Shown: positions 22,152-29,950 of the stretch, in pieces | How positions within the stretch are numbered: position 1 is the stretch's first letter | How the letters are laid out: each line of letters opens with the position of its first letter | Virus record (IMG/VR): IMGVR_UViG_3300012012_000202 | Location: 1 to 31,650 of that record | Direction: 5' to 3' (one strand) | DNA: 31,650 nucleotides | Origin: a virus | The notes under the pieces: generated by a model | Databases searched by the model: none | Told to the model about the DNA's origin: nothing | The model's input: the letters and a program-made list of their open reading frames with translations, nothing else | Made by a program: the position numbers and the translations under genes

Positions 22152-23120
22152 TTAGTATGCACCATAGTAAACGATATCTTGTCCGATACCGAATTGAGTA
22201 CCTGCAGTATATCTCATTATGATTCTGTAGTTTTGAGAACCATCGATATTAGCCATGTCTAATACTCTTACTTCGTTATAGTCACTCATCAAACCTGTTC
22301 CGAAGAATAAGTTAGATTTTTGAGCTGCAACGATTTTAGAATCGCTCATACCTGGACATAATACGATTTCAACACCATTGAAGTTGAATGGCTTCTCGCC
22401 CACGTTCATAGAATTATTCCATCCGTTTGCACCAATAGCACCACCTGCTAAAGCTTGTTGGTAAGCTTTTGCTACGTTTGTTGGTACATAGAACAATAAA
22501 TCTTCTTTACCATATACAGTTGCTGGAACTGTATCTAATACAGAGTTCATTACTGATAATACGTTAGCTGAAGTAATAGAGCCAGAGATGATAACTGAAC
22601 CACTCTTAGCTGCTAATACTGCTCCTGAACCACTTGCTGCGATTGAAGCAGATAAAGCTGATTGGAAACCAGTGAATTGACCATTGATGTTAGTACCTTG
22701 CCAAATTGATTGTTCAGTTGCTTCTGCTACTTTACCACCAACGTAAGATACTAAATAGTCGTTGAATGATTTTGGAATCTCATCGAATGCAGAGAAACCT
22801 AATTGTAAAGCTTCCCAGCTGTCTACGAATTCTTGCTTACATAATTGTAAGTTAACTTGTAATTCTTTTGGTTCTAATACTCTTTCAGAGATTGCTACAG
22901 AACCTGATGTTGTGAAATCACAACTAGCATCTTGTACGATACCAGATACGTCTAATTTTTGGATTACAGATTTGAACTTCACGTTTGGCATGATAGTTAC
23001 ATATTTGTTATCCAAAGTTCTTGCACTTAACAATGCAGCTGCGATATAACCTGCAGCAGCTTCTCCAGCATATGTAGAGTTTGATATTGTAGGAAGTGCG
23101 AAATTTTGTCTTGCTTTCAT
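22152..23120 (-). CDS. Major capsid protein (HK97 fold)
   Basis: 322 residues. Segments typical of capsid proteins of phages of Bacteroidota are visible: an N-terminal Ala-rich arm (TYAGEAAAGYIAAALLSART), VKFKSVIQKLDVSGIVQDAS, the spine region (EPKELQVNLQLCKQEFVDSW) and the later NGWNNSMNVGEKPFNFNGVE and YRIIMRYTAGTQFGIGQDIV. It builds the icosahedral head. The upstream acidic protein is a likely scaffold. Compared with the neighbours, codons look more uniform and Lys/Thr-rich, consistent with high expression. A protease-like gene lies far downstream at 6024-7064, and whether this protein is cleaved is unknown. Confidence 0.82.
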   Translation of the reverse strand: MKARQNFALPTISNSTYAGEAAAGYIAAALLSARTLDNKYVTIMPNVKFKSVIQKLDVSGIVQDASCDFTTSGSVAISERVLEPKELQVNLQLCKQEFVDSWEALQLGFSAFDEIPKSFNDYLVSYVGGKVAEATEQSIWQGTNINGQFTGFQSALSASIAASGSGAVLAAKSGSVIISGSITSANVLSVMNSVLDTVPATVYGKEDLLFYVPTNVAKAYQQALAGGAIGANGWNNSMNVGEKPFNFNGVEIVLCPGMSDSKIVAAQKSNLFFGTGLMSDYNEVRVLDMANIDGSQNYRIIMRYTAGTQFGIGQDIVYYGAY

Positions 23121-23152
23121 TTTCCTTTGTTTTTAAATGATTTTAAATATTT

Positions 23153-23875
23153 TTACTTATAAAGTTTTGATAAGAAATTAGATTGTGTGTTCTTAATTTT
23201 CTTACCATAATTTTTGCTATTGTTTTCTGCTGAGAATTTAACACCTTCTTCGATTGGAGCACCATCTAATTTAGGTAATTCCATTTCTTCAATGTCATCT
23301 TCTTTTTTAATATCAGCTTCTTTGTCTACTACTTCCTCTTTTACTTTCTCCATATCCATCATCTTCTTTTCCATCTCTTCGATACGATAAGCCATCTCTT
23401 CCATTTTCTTTTTCATATCTCCCATTTCAGTAGTTTCTTCTTCTTTCATTGGAGCTTCATCATCTTGTGGGATAGTTTCAACTTCTTCAGTCTCTTCTGC
23501 CATCAATGTGCCAGATTTAACTTGACCTGATTGGTCTTTTACTTCGTTTGCTTTCTCTTTATCACCTGATGCTTGAGGAATATCTTCAACTTTAACATCT
23601 TCTAATTCTACGTTTTCTCTTTCAACGATTTTACCATCTTTGGTAATAGCTTTGATAAGAACTTCGTTTCCTTCAGAATCTTTTAATGCTAACTCGTGAG
23701 TTCCATCTGGTGCTGGAGTTTTAGTTCCATCTTCTGATACTACAAACAAATCTTCACCTACATCGAATGTAGCTGATTCTACGATTGTTCCGTCTTTTAA
23801 TTTTGCGTAAGTTAATTCTACTTCATCTGATGATAACAAAGTTAATATCTTACTTAATACTTTTTTAGCGTTCAT
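23153..23875 (-). CDS. Acidic coiled-coil protein, probable scaffold
   Basis: 240 residues. The first 90 residues form beta strands (VELTYAKLKDGTIVESATFD, then LFVVSEDGTKTPAPDGTHEL). Residues about 120-200 are strongly acidic with a Met/Glu/Lys coiled coil (MGDMKKKMEEMAYRIEEMEK). The C-terminus is basic (KNYGKKIKNTQSNFLSKLYK), as expected for the end that binds capsid protein. Position immediately upstream of the capsid gene and composition both fit a scaffold protein. It could also be a minor head protein. Confidence 0.65.
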   Translation of the reverse strand: MNAKKVLSKILTLLSSDEVELTYAKLKDGTIVESATFDVGEDLFVVSEDGTKTPAPDGTHELALKDSEGNEVLIKAITKDGKIVERENVELEDVKVEDIPQASGDKEKANEVKDQSGQVKSGTLMAEETEEVETIPQDDEAPMKEEETTEMGDMKKKMEEMAYRIEEMEKKMMDMEKVKEEVVDKEADIKKEDDIEEMELPKLDGAPIEEGVKFSAENNSKNYGKKIKNTQSNFLSKLYK

Positions 23876-23908
23876 AATTTTTTAGTTTTCTAAATTATAT
23901 AATATATA

Positions 23909-23931
23909 ACAACTTCGTTTTCAAAAGTTGT
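23909..23931. promoter_or_regulatory. Hairpin between LamG-like and scaffold-like genes
   Basis: ACAACTT and AAGTTGT form a 7-bp stem with a 9-nt loop in an AT-rich 64-nt gap. No clear T tract follows on the minus strand, so its role is uncertain. Confidence 0.35.
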
Positions 23932-23939
23932 AATTTTTT

Positions 23940-24764
23940 TTATTGTGTAAACCAATCTTCTATTGTTGTTAGTTCTGAATCACTTAGTGCTCTGTTGTAA
24001 ATTACTGCTTTGTAAAGGTTACCTTTAAAGTTTTGTCCACTTCCTACAAAGTTACCAACTTTAAATCCATTACCAGTTGCAGCAGTTCCACCATAAACAA
24101 AGAATTTAGCTGTATCGATTCCGGTTAATGTACCAATGTTAACATTATCGTTGTATATCTTAGATGAGCCAGATGCCACATTAGCCATCATTGCGTAAGT
24201 ATGAGCTACCGAACCTGTTGCAATTGTGTATGTAGCAGGGTCATCATAATATCCTATTGGTGAACCACCGCCTGAGTTGTAAACTTGCACACCCGCTCTT
24301 ACTGAACTTCTACCACTATTTCCACCAGCGTTTAAGAAGAAATCTGCTCCTAAATCAGGAGTACCACCCCACGTATTTATGAAACCTGTATTACCATTTA
24401 TAGAGCCAGTCTGATATTGTACCCCTGCGAATATTGTTTTTCTATTGTTCATATAAGAATTGAACACAGAAGATGTACATTCAACTCTAGCATTAGAAGA
24501 ATCAAATGTAAGAGCATTTGCCGAACCCGAACCTACTACATCATATAATGAGCCTGTAAATCCATTACCACTTAAATCGTAAACAAATCTACCACTTCCT
24601 GGCCAAGATGTTGTATCAGAGAAATCATAAACAACAACTGCGCCTGATGGAAGTGTTACTCCACCTCCACCAAATACTTGCGTAGAACCCAAATATGCAG
24701 CCGTAACTGTATTTGAGCCTAAATAAATATTACTAATTGTTGAACTTCCTAATGATATACTCAT
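23940..24764 (-). CDS. LamG / concanavalin A-like domain protein
   Basis: 274 residues. After a short strand repeat (SNIYLGSNTVTAAYLGSTQV) and a Gly-rich hinge, residues about 45-270 resemble a concanavalin A/LamG jelly roll: VVYDFSDTTSW, VYDLSGNGFTGSLYD, then VGNFVGSGQNFKGNLYKAVI and YNRALSDSELTTIEDW at the end. The closing IYNRALSDSE pattern is typical of LamG-3-like domains. It probably binds carbohydrate on the virion surface. It is coupled to the giant fibre gene by TAATATG and precedes the scaffold gene, so it may decorate head or fibre. Confidence 0.72.
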   Translation of the reverse strand: MSISLGSSTISNIYLGSNTVTAAYLGSTQVFGGGGVTLPSGAVVVYDFSDTTSWPGSGRFVYDLSGNGFTGSLYDVVGSGSANALTFDSSNARVECTSSVFNSYMNNRKTIFAGVQYQTGSINGNTGFINTWGGTPDLGADFFLNAGGNSGRSSVRAGVQVYNSGGGSPIGYYDDPATYTIATGSVAHTYAMMANVASGSSKIYNDNVNIGTLTGIDTAKFFVYGGTAATGNGFKVGNFVGSGQNFKGNLYKAVIYNRALSDSELTTIEDWFTQ

Positions 24765-24765
24765 A

Positions 24766-27700
24766 TTAAACTATTATGTATAATGTATTTGGGTCTTTAG
24801 GCGATAATGCTGCGTATTCTGCTGAACTCAATGAAATTATCTTTGTTACTGCTTCAGTACCTGTAAATGTATCACCTATGTTTGTTACAACACTACCACT
24901 TGCACTTCCTGATAAGAAGTTCATAGAGCCTGTGAATGAAGAGCTTCCACTTACGTTTAAAGAACCTTCTACAAATGTATTAGAACCACTATCGATTAAC
25001 AAACCAGTCTTTCTATTTGTATTAGAAGTACCCGTACCAATTGCAAATACAGTTTCACCTGTTAAATTTTTTGTTCCACTAATATCGTTAAATCTACCTG
25101 CGAATAGAGAACCTTGTCCACTATTTGGCGAATCAGCTCCTGCGAATGTAGAAGTTAGTGTACTACCTGTTATAATCAAGCTATTACCAATAACACCCGT
25201 TGCTAATATGTTACAATTATCACCTGTTCCCATTGATGATGATAAGAATGTACCTGCTAATAAGTTTGCAAAGAATTGTTTACCTTGCGTAGTAGATGTA
25301 TTTGTTCCACTTACATTTAATGCGTGTCCAATACCATAAATTGTATTTATGTTTGACCTAAGATTTAATACTGCTGCACTACTTCCAGATGCAGCTACAT
25401 AACTATTGTTTACAGTTATACCACCATTTTGTACGTTTGATGCGTATGTTATTGATGATGAGAAGCAGTTTAAGGTTATCGATGCACCAAACAATAAGTT
25501 ACCAGATATAGATACTGATGATGATAATGGTGTTGTAGGTGCGTTTACGTTAATAGTACCATTAAATAATGCGTTACCCTGTGTACTCATACCAGCGGTT
25601 GCTTTATCAAAACTATTTGCAGCAGATGCACCATAGTTTATTTGGCCACCCATTAAAATGTTTTGAGTAATAGAATATGCTGATGCACTTACAGGTCCTC
25701 TTAATGTAATTTGATTTGCTGATACGTTAGATAATACGTTACCCATAAATGATGGTGCGGTTAACATACTTCCACTTATTTGTGGAACAGAACCTGATGT
25801 TAACATTAAGTTGTGTGAACCACCTATATGTCTAATAAATCCAGCAGTTGGTGCTGCAGGTGATTGGAATATATTTGAACTACCACTAACAACAGTCGCT
25901 GTAGTTGTACTTCCGTTTTTGAATATTAAGTTTGAATTACTTCCACTTACTGATGCGGTTATGTATGCAAGAGATGAAGTATATCCATCAGCTATAATCC
26001 AAACACCTCTACCATAGAATGATGATGTAGTATTTACTTTAAATATAGGTGATGTAGTTCCTACTTCTAATGAACCACTAATTAATTGGTCACCTGTGAA
26101 TACGTTTGAACCTGTTGTAGCAAATGAACCTGTATTGATTGTTGATTGAGAAGCAGTATATGCGTTGAATGATGCAGTAGTTACTAATTTTTCTATTCCT
26201 AATACATTTATTTCATTACCCATACCATTATGGTTTGTGCAATAATAATATAAAGGAGTAGTTGTATCGTATCCTACTTGTATTTGTATAAAGTTTGAGC
26301 CACTCGTTACACCTGTTGTGTATTCAGTTGGTCCATTAGCCGTTGTTGAAAACTTAAATGGATGACTACCTACAATACCTGATAAGTCAAATCTATATGT
26401 TGGACCTGGTACAAAAGATAATTTAGGTTGATTAACACCATCTACTATATAATAATTAGAACCATTATTAGTTACAATTGCAGTTACTACACTTTCTGTT
26501 ACTGATGCAGTATATGCGTTGAATGAAGATGTGGTTACGAATGAACCAGTCTTAGCCTGAATATCATCTACTTCCGCTTGAATAGATTGTGTAAATGCGT
26601 TAGTCCCAGCTACTGATGCTGTAAATGCGTTTAATGCTGATATATCAGTTGGTGTAATAGATGATGAAGGTACGTTTTTCCAAAGTGAAGAACTTGCTTC
26701 ATACACTAACACATCTCCTTGTAATGGGTTTGTGATTCTTACATTATGTAATTCGTTTAATTCCCATCCATTGGATACGTTAACGAATATAGAGCCATTA
26801 TTTTGTTGTACTCTTAATACTTCACCAAGTGTTACAATATGTAAAGGTGCTTGTGGTTGTACGTTTGTAAATTGACCTGAAGATGATAAGTATAACACAT
26901 CTCCAGCTGCATATCCTAAAGCAGGGTCAGTATTTACACCAACTACTTTACCAATTACAATGATATCAGCGTAATCACCACTTACAGAAGTATTTGCTAA
27001 TATACCCAATGTATTTGCCGAAGTTGAATCATTATCCCAACTTGCAGTATTAAATTGTGGATTATCTCCTGTTGCTCCTGTGATTCTTACAACCCTACCA
27101 ATAGGTAGAGTTGATTGGTTAGCGTTTACAGCTGAAATAATTACGTTTCTAGCTAAAGATGCGGTTACTGCGTATTCAGATGAACTTACAGCCATAGAGG
27201 ATGTAACAGAAGAACTGATAAATCCTAATGCTGCTATTTGAGCAGAACCTGAAACAGTGCCTGGAGATACTGAGCCACTTGCATCAACTGTTAAGTTAAA
27301 AGTAGTTCCGTTACCTTTTGTAAATGTTATTACGTTTACGTTTACACTTGCAGTTACTAATGAAGATGCGGTTACTGCTGATGTTACCCAACTTCCGCTT
27401 TGTGCTTCGATTGAGTTTAATCTAGCATTTGCTGATTGTGTAAATGCGTTTGTTCCTGCTATACTTGCGGTAAATGTATTTGTACCGGCAATAGAAGCAG
27501 TGAATGCGTTAGTTCCTGCTATTGAAGCAGTGAATGTATTAGTTCCCAATACACTTGCACTAAATGCTTCTAATGCGTTTATCTCAAGCTGAGCACTTGC
27601 AGTAAATGTATTAGTATTCTTTATAGATGCTGTGAAAGCATTTATAGAACCAGTCCATTGGTTTATCTCATATGTTGAGTTACTTGCTGTATATGAGTTA

Positions 27701-28659
27701 ATAGCAGTTAACGAATTGTTAATAGTTGCTATTGATGTATTAGTAGATTGAGTAAACGCATTAGTACCAGCGATTGATGCCGTAAAATTATTTGTTCCTG
27801 CAATAGATGCAGTGAATGTATTTGTTCCAGCTACTGAAGCAGTAAATCCATTTAATGAATTTATTTTTGCATCAGCAGATTGTGTATATGAATTGAATGA
27901 TGAAGTAAGTGTATATCTTCCTAATGTAGATTGGTCTATACTTGCTTCTATAATTGCTACACCTGCTACCACAGTCGCAGTTATACCCGAACCTGTAAAG
28001 TTTAGGGATGTTGCAGTTCCTTGCAGAATACCATCATCTAAGATAGTCGTTGCTACCGATGCGGTAATGCCTGTAATTTGAGAACCATTACCAATAAAGT
28101 TACTAGCACTAACAAACGATGAAGCAGATATATTACCTACTATTGTTTGATTACCAATAAATGTATTAGAGCCCGTAGTTGCGTATGAACCAGTCTTAGC
28201 TTCTAAGCCATTTACTTCGCTCTGAATAGATTGTGTAAATACGTTTAATGAATTTATACTAATAGCAGTAGATGCGGTAAATGCGTTAGTCCCTGCTATT
28301 GATGCGGTGAATGCGTTAAGTGGACCTAAATCAGATACAACTACACTACCAGTATTTACAGTTACATTAAATGTAGAACCATTACCTTTTGTAAAAGTAA
28401 TAGTATTAAGATTTGCCGATGCGGTAATTAATAGAGAGCCGGTAGTTAAACCTGTTGCACTACCTGTAAATGCTTCTAATGCTGCAATTGATTGTTCCCA
28501 ACTTGCACTATCTGCTGTATATGATATCTCATCAACTAATGAGTCAATCATATCAGTATTGAATCCTCTTAAACGTGATGGAGTAATTGCTCCTGCATTA
28601 TTGTTTGGAAATTCAGTATTATTTGCTACCTTTAAGGCCTGTTTTGAAATTTCTGCCAT
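24766..28659 (-). CDS. Giant repetitive fibre / adhesin, 1297 aa
   Basis: 1297 residues, the largest protein here. The N-terminus (ALKVANNTEFPNNNAGAITP) resembles virion-attachment parts of fibres. Much of residues 90-480 consists of a 10-residue unit of the type AFTASIAGTN, likely a fibrous shaft. SYATTGSNTFIGNQTIVGNI recurs in the fibre at 16798-18333. Residues about 730-820 hold a cupredoxin-like domain (SHPFKFSTT, YYYCTNHNGMG). The C-terminal 400 residues are a beta-rich head ending in SAEYAALSPKDPNTLYIIV, an ending common in phage fibre proteins. Its position between terminase and capsid genes is unusual for a tail fibre; a head fibre is possible. Confidence 0.72.
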   Translation of the reverse strand: MAEISKQALKVANNTEFPNNNAGAITPSRLRGFNTDMIDSLVDEISYTADSASWEQSIAALEAFTGSATGLTTGSLLITASANLNTITFTKGNGSTFNVTVNTGSVVVSDLGPLNAFTASIAGTNAFTASTAISINSLNVFTQSIQSEVNGLEAKTGSYATTGSNTFIGNQTIVGNISASSFVSASNFIGNGSQITGITASVATTILDDGILQGTATSLNFTGSGITATVVAGVAIIEASIDQSTLGRYTLTSSFNSYTQSADAKINSLNGFTASVAGTNTFTASIAGTNNFTASIAGTNAFTQSTNTSIATINNSLTAINSYTASNSTYEINQWTGSINAFTASIKNTNTFTASAQLEINALEAFSASVLGTNTFTASIAGTNAFTASIAGTNTFTASIAGTNAFTQSANARLNSIEAQSGSWVTSAVTASSLVTASVNVNVITFTKGNGTTFNLTVDASGSVSPGTVSGSAQIAALGFISSSVTSSMAVSSSEYAVTASLARNVIISAVNANQSTLPIGRVVRITGATGDNPQFNTASWDNDSTSANTLGILANTSVSGDYADIIVIGKVVGVNTDPALGYAAGDVLYLSSSGQFTNVQPQAPLHIVTLGEVLRVQQNNGSIFVNVSNGWELNELHNVRITNPLQGDVLVYEASSSLWKNVPSSSITPTDISALNAFTASVAGTNAFTQSIQAEVDDIQAKTGSFVTTSSFNAYTASVTESVVTAIVTNNGSNYYIVDGVNQPKLSFVPGPTYRFDLSGIVGSHPFKFSTTANGPTEYTTGVTSGSNFIQIQVGYDTTTPLYYYCTNHNGMGNEINVLGIEKLVTTASFNAYTASQSTINTGSFATTGSNVFTGDQLISGSLEVGTTSPIFKVNTTSSFYGRGVWIIADGYTSSLAYITASVSGSNSNLIFKNGSTTTATVVSGSSNIFQSPAAPTAGFIRHIGGSHNLMLTSGSVPQISGSMLTAPSFMGNVLSNVSANQITLRGPVSASAYSITQNILMGGQINYGASAANSFDKATAGMSTQGNALFNGTINVNAPTTPLSSSVSISGNLLFGASITLNCFSSSITYASNVQNGGITVNNSYVAASGSSAAVLNLRSNINTIYGIGHALNVSGTNTSTTQGKQFFANLLAGTFLSSSMGTGDNCNILATGVIGNSLIITGSTLTSTFAGADSPNSGQGSLFAGRFNDISGTKNLTGETVFAIGTGTSNTNRKTGLLIDSGSNTFVEGSLNVSGSSSFTGSMNFLSGSASGSVVTNIGDTFTGTEAVTKIISLSSAEYAALSPKDPNTLYIIV
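26205..26470 (-). other. Cupredoxin-like domain within the giant fibre
   Basis: Coding segment for about 90 residues with YRFDLSG, SHPFKFSTT, a variable loop and YYYCTNHNGMG. The His of SHPF and the C-x2-H-x2-M cluster are placed like type-1 copper ligands. I recall such domains in marine phage structural proteins; metal binding is not shown. Confidence 0.5.
27441..27560 (-). repeat. Four 30-bp repeats in the giant fibre gene
   Basis: Units at 27441-27470, 27471-27500, 27501-27530 and 27531-27560 each encode a variant of FTASIAGTNA. They are in-frame coding repeats without spacers, so not a CRISPR array. Confidence 0.7.
27751..27840 (-). repeat. Three further 30-bp repeats in the giant fibre gene
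   Basis: Three adjacent 30-bp units encoding the same 10-residue motif as at 27441-27560, with many third-position differences. Confidence 0.65.
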
Positions 28660-28672
28660 TGTATATGTTATT

Positions 28673-28948
28673 TTAATCTAATATAATATCAAATCCATCA
28701 GAGTAGCCATCAGAGAATGCACCACCTCCGGTTCTGTTTGGTGATTCAATTACTCCAATACCCTGCTGCATCAAATGTCCTTTGCAGCATTTAACATCGT
28801 ATGTATCTGAATCCAAACACAAACATGCTCTTCTGCTATTCTTAGGTGAACTTAATCCCAAAGTAGGTCCAATATATATACCGCTATTGTTCTCCCTATT
28901 TACGGAGTAACGGAGATTTCCATTTCTACTATTTGACCATTTTCCCAT
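28673..28948 (-). CDS. Small Cys-rich virion-type protein
   Basis: 91 residues. The centre RRACLCLDSDTYDVKCCKGH with CxC and CC pairs, followed by LMQQGIGVIESP, is a pattern I recall from small structural proteins of phages of Bacteroidota, in which the Cys may bind metal or form disulfides. The C-terminus is acidic and Gly-rich. It is placed between the chaperone-like gene and the giant fibre. Function unknown. Confidence 0.6.
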   Translation of the reverse strand: MGKWSNSRNGNLRYSVNRENNSGIYIGPTLGLSSPKNSRRACLCLDSDTYDVKCCKGHLMQQGIGVIESPNRTGGGAFSDGYSDGFDIILD

Positions 28949-28992
28949 TGATACTTTGTTTATTAGAATAACAACTTCAGAAAGATAAATTG

Positions 28993-29262
28993 TTATCGGT
29001 TCTTTATTTTAGCAACATTTTCATTATGCATCAAAGTTTCCACAAATGATTTATCTGCTTTATAGCATAAGTATAACAGGCATTTCTCTAAGGGTTCTTT
29101 TGTAATAGACTCGAATTTGGTAATGTCCCCTGCGGCAAGCTCAACAATTGTAGCATATGAGCTCCACTTCTTTGCAAAATTGGCTTGATGTTGGGAGGAA
29201 GCTCCATCTCCATCGTAGATTTCAGGGTATCTTTCAGCAAGTCCGCTAATAAATTGTATAAA
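28993..29262 (-). CDS. -1 frame extension of the chaperone-like gene
   Basis: From the T10 run an uninterrupted -1 frame of 89 codons reaches a stop at 28995-28993, 95 nt beyond the zero-frame stop. It reads like a real protein: FIQFISGLAERYPEIYDGDG, then NFAKKWSSYATIVELAAGDI and TKEPLEKCLLYLCYKADKS. The Trp-centred FAKKW motif is one I recall from chaperone or assembly proteins in phages of Bacteroidota. There is no ATG near its start, so it should be made as a fusion to the first 168 residues of the upstream frame. If the T10 length were misread by one base, the two frames would simply be one gene. Confidence 0.65.
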   Translation of the reverse strand, partial: FIQFISGLAERYPEIYDGDGASSQHQANFAKKWSSYATIVELAAGDITKFESITKEPLEKCLLYLCYKADKSFVETLMHNENVAKIKNR

Positions 29263-29762
29263 AAAAAAAGTGCGCCAAAGTGTACGCTCATTGGAACATC
29301 TAAGAATCTGCTATGGTTCTCATCACCTGAATATGTTTTAATACTATACATCTCACCATGCTTCTTTGTTACAGGTCTATATAGTACACTCATTACCTTT
29401 GCCCAATTCTCATCTATTTGTATTTGCTGAAACTTAGTAATGTCCGAATAAGCACCATATGTCATTTGAGATAGGTTAGGCTCGAATCCGTATTCTACTG
29501 CATCTATTGTTATGAATCTTTGTAATGGTAAATCAGTCTTGCCTAAGAATGCACCTAACTCATTCTTAATCATATTATAATCATCTACTCCCAATCCTTT
29601 TAGGTATTCAACAGGTAGATTACATAAGTGCAATAAGAGCAGGGCTAGTGTTGCTTCTTCATCATCTTCGTATGCTTTTAATTCGTTCTGCAATACCAAC
29701 CACTTCTTTAAAGTGATATCATCATAGGATGTAGGTATTCTTAATTCTACTTCTTTTACCAT
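29088..29762 (-). CDS. Tail assembly chaperone-like protein, zero frame
   Basis: 224 residues in the zero frame. The N-terminal 165 residues (IPTSYDDITLKKWLVLQNEL, NLSQMTYGAYSDITKFQQIQ, NWAKVMSVLYRPVTKKHGEM) resemble proteins annotated as tail assembly chaperones or unknown late proteins in tailed phages. At residues 165-168 the codons CTT TTT TTT TTA contain the U UUU UUA slippery heptamer. The zero frame then gives 56 more residues ending in NSSLLQKNP; the -1 frame gives a longer extension. Two products sharing an N-terminus are typical of tail chaperones (gpG/gpGT), but the position next to the terminase instead of the tape measure is unusual. Confidence 0.6.
   Translation of the reverse strand: MVKEVELRIPTSYDDITLKKWLVLQNELKAYEDDEEATLALLLLHLCNLPVEYLKGLGVDDYNMIKNELGAFLGKTDLPLQRFITIDAVEYGFEPNLSQMTYGAYSDITKFQQIQIDENWAKVMSVLYRPVTKKHGEMYSIKTYSGDENHSRFLDVPMSVHFGALFFLYNLLADLLKDTLKSTMEMELPPNIKPILQRSGAHMLQLLSLPQGTLPNSSLLQKNP
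29259..29270 (-). promoter_or_regulatory. Slippery site C-T10-A for -1 frameshifting
   Basis: The codons TTT TTA preceded by T form U UUU UUA in frame. The site is identical over 12 bases to the one at 18705-18716. Ribosomal frameshifting or polymerase slippage could both join the two frames. Confidence 0.6.
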
Positions 29763-29950
29763 ATATTGTTTTGTTTTATTATTAATATTAATTGTTTTAC
29801 TTTTGCTTCTTCGTTATCTAACTTTGCTTGCATCATTATAATACCTGCTCTTAAATCTTCGTTTGTTTGTTGTAACTCTTTTGCATATAAGATTAAATCT
29901 CTAATCTCTTCTGCACTCCACGTTTGTTGTTTATCTAATACTGATGACAT
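29756..29950 (-). CDS. Small coiled-coil protein, 64 aa
   Basis: 64 residues, almost entirely a charged helix (SAEEIRDLILYAKELQQTNE, then AKLDNEEAKVKQLILIIKQN), so a coiled coil is likely. It overlaps the end of the large terminase gene by 20 nt and the start of the chaperone-like gene by 7 nt, which indicates coupled translation. Function unknown. Confidence 0.6.
   Translation of the reverse strand: MSSVLDKQQTWSAEEIRDLILYAKELQQTNEDLRAGIIMMQAKLDNEEAKVKQLILIIKQNNIW

Noticed and set aside
27441-27840. Regular 30-bp repeats resembling a CRISPR array
   Set aside because: The units are contiguous, in frame, vary at third positions and have no spacers; they encode a fibre repeat.
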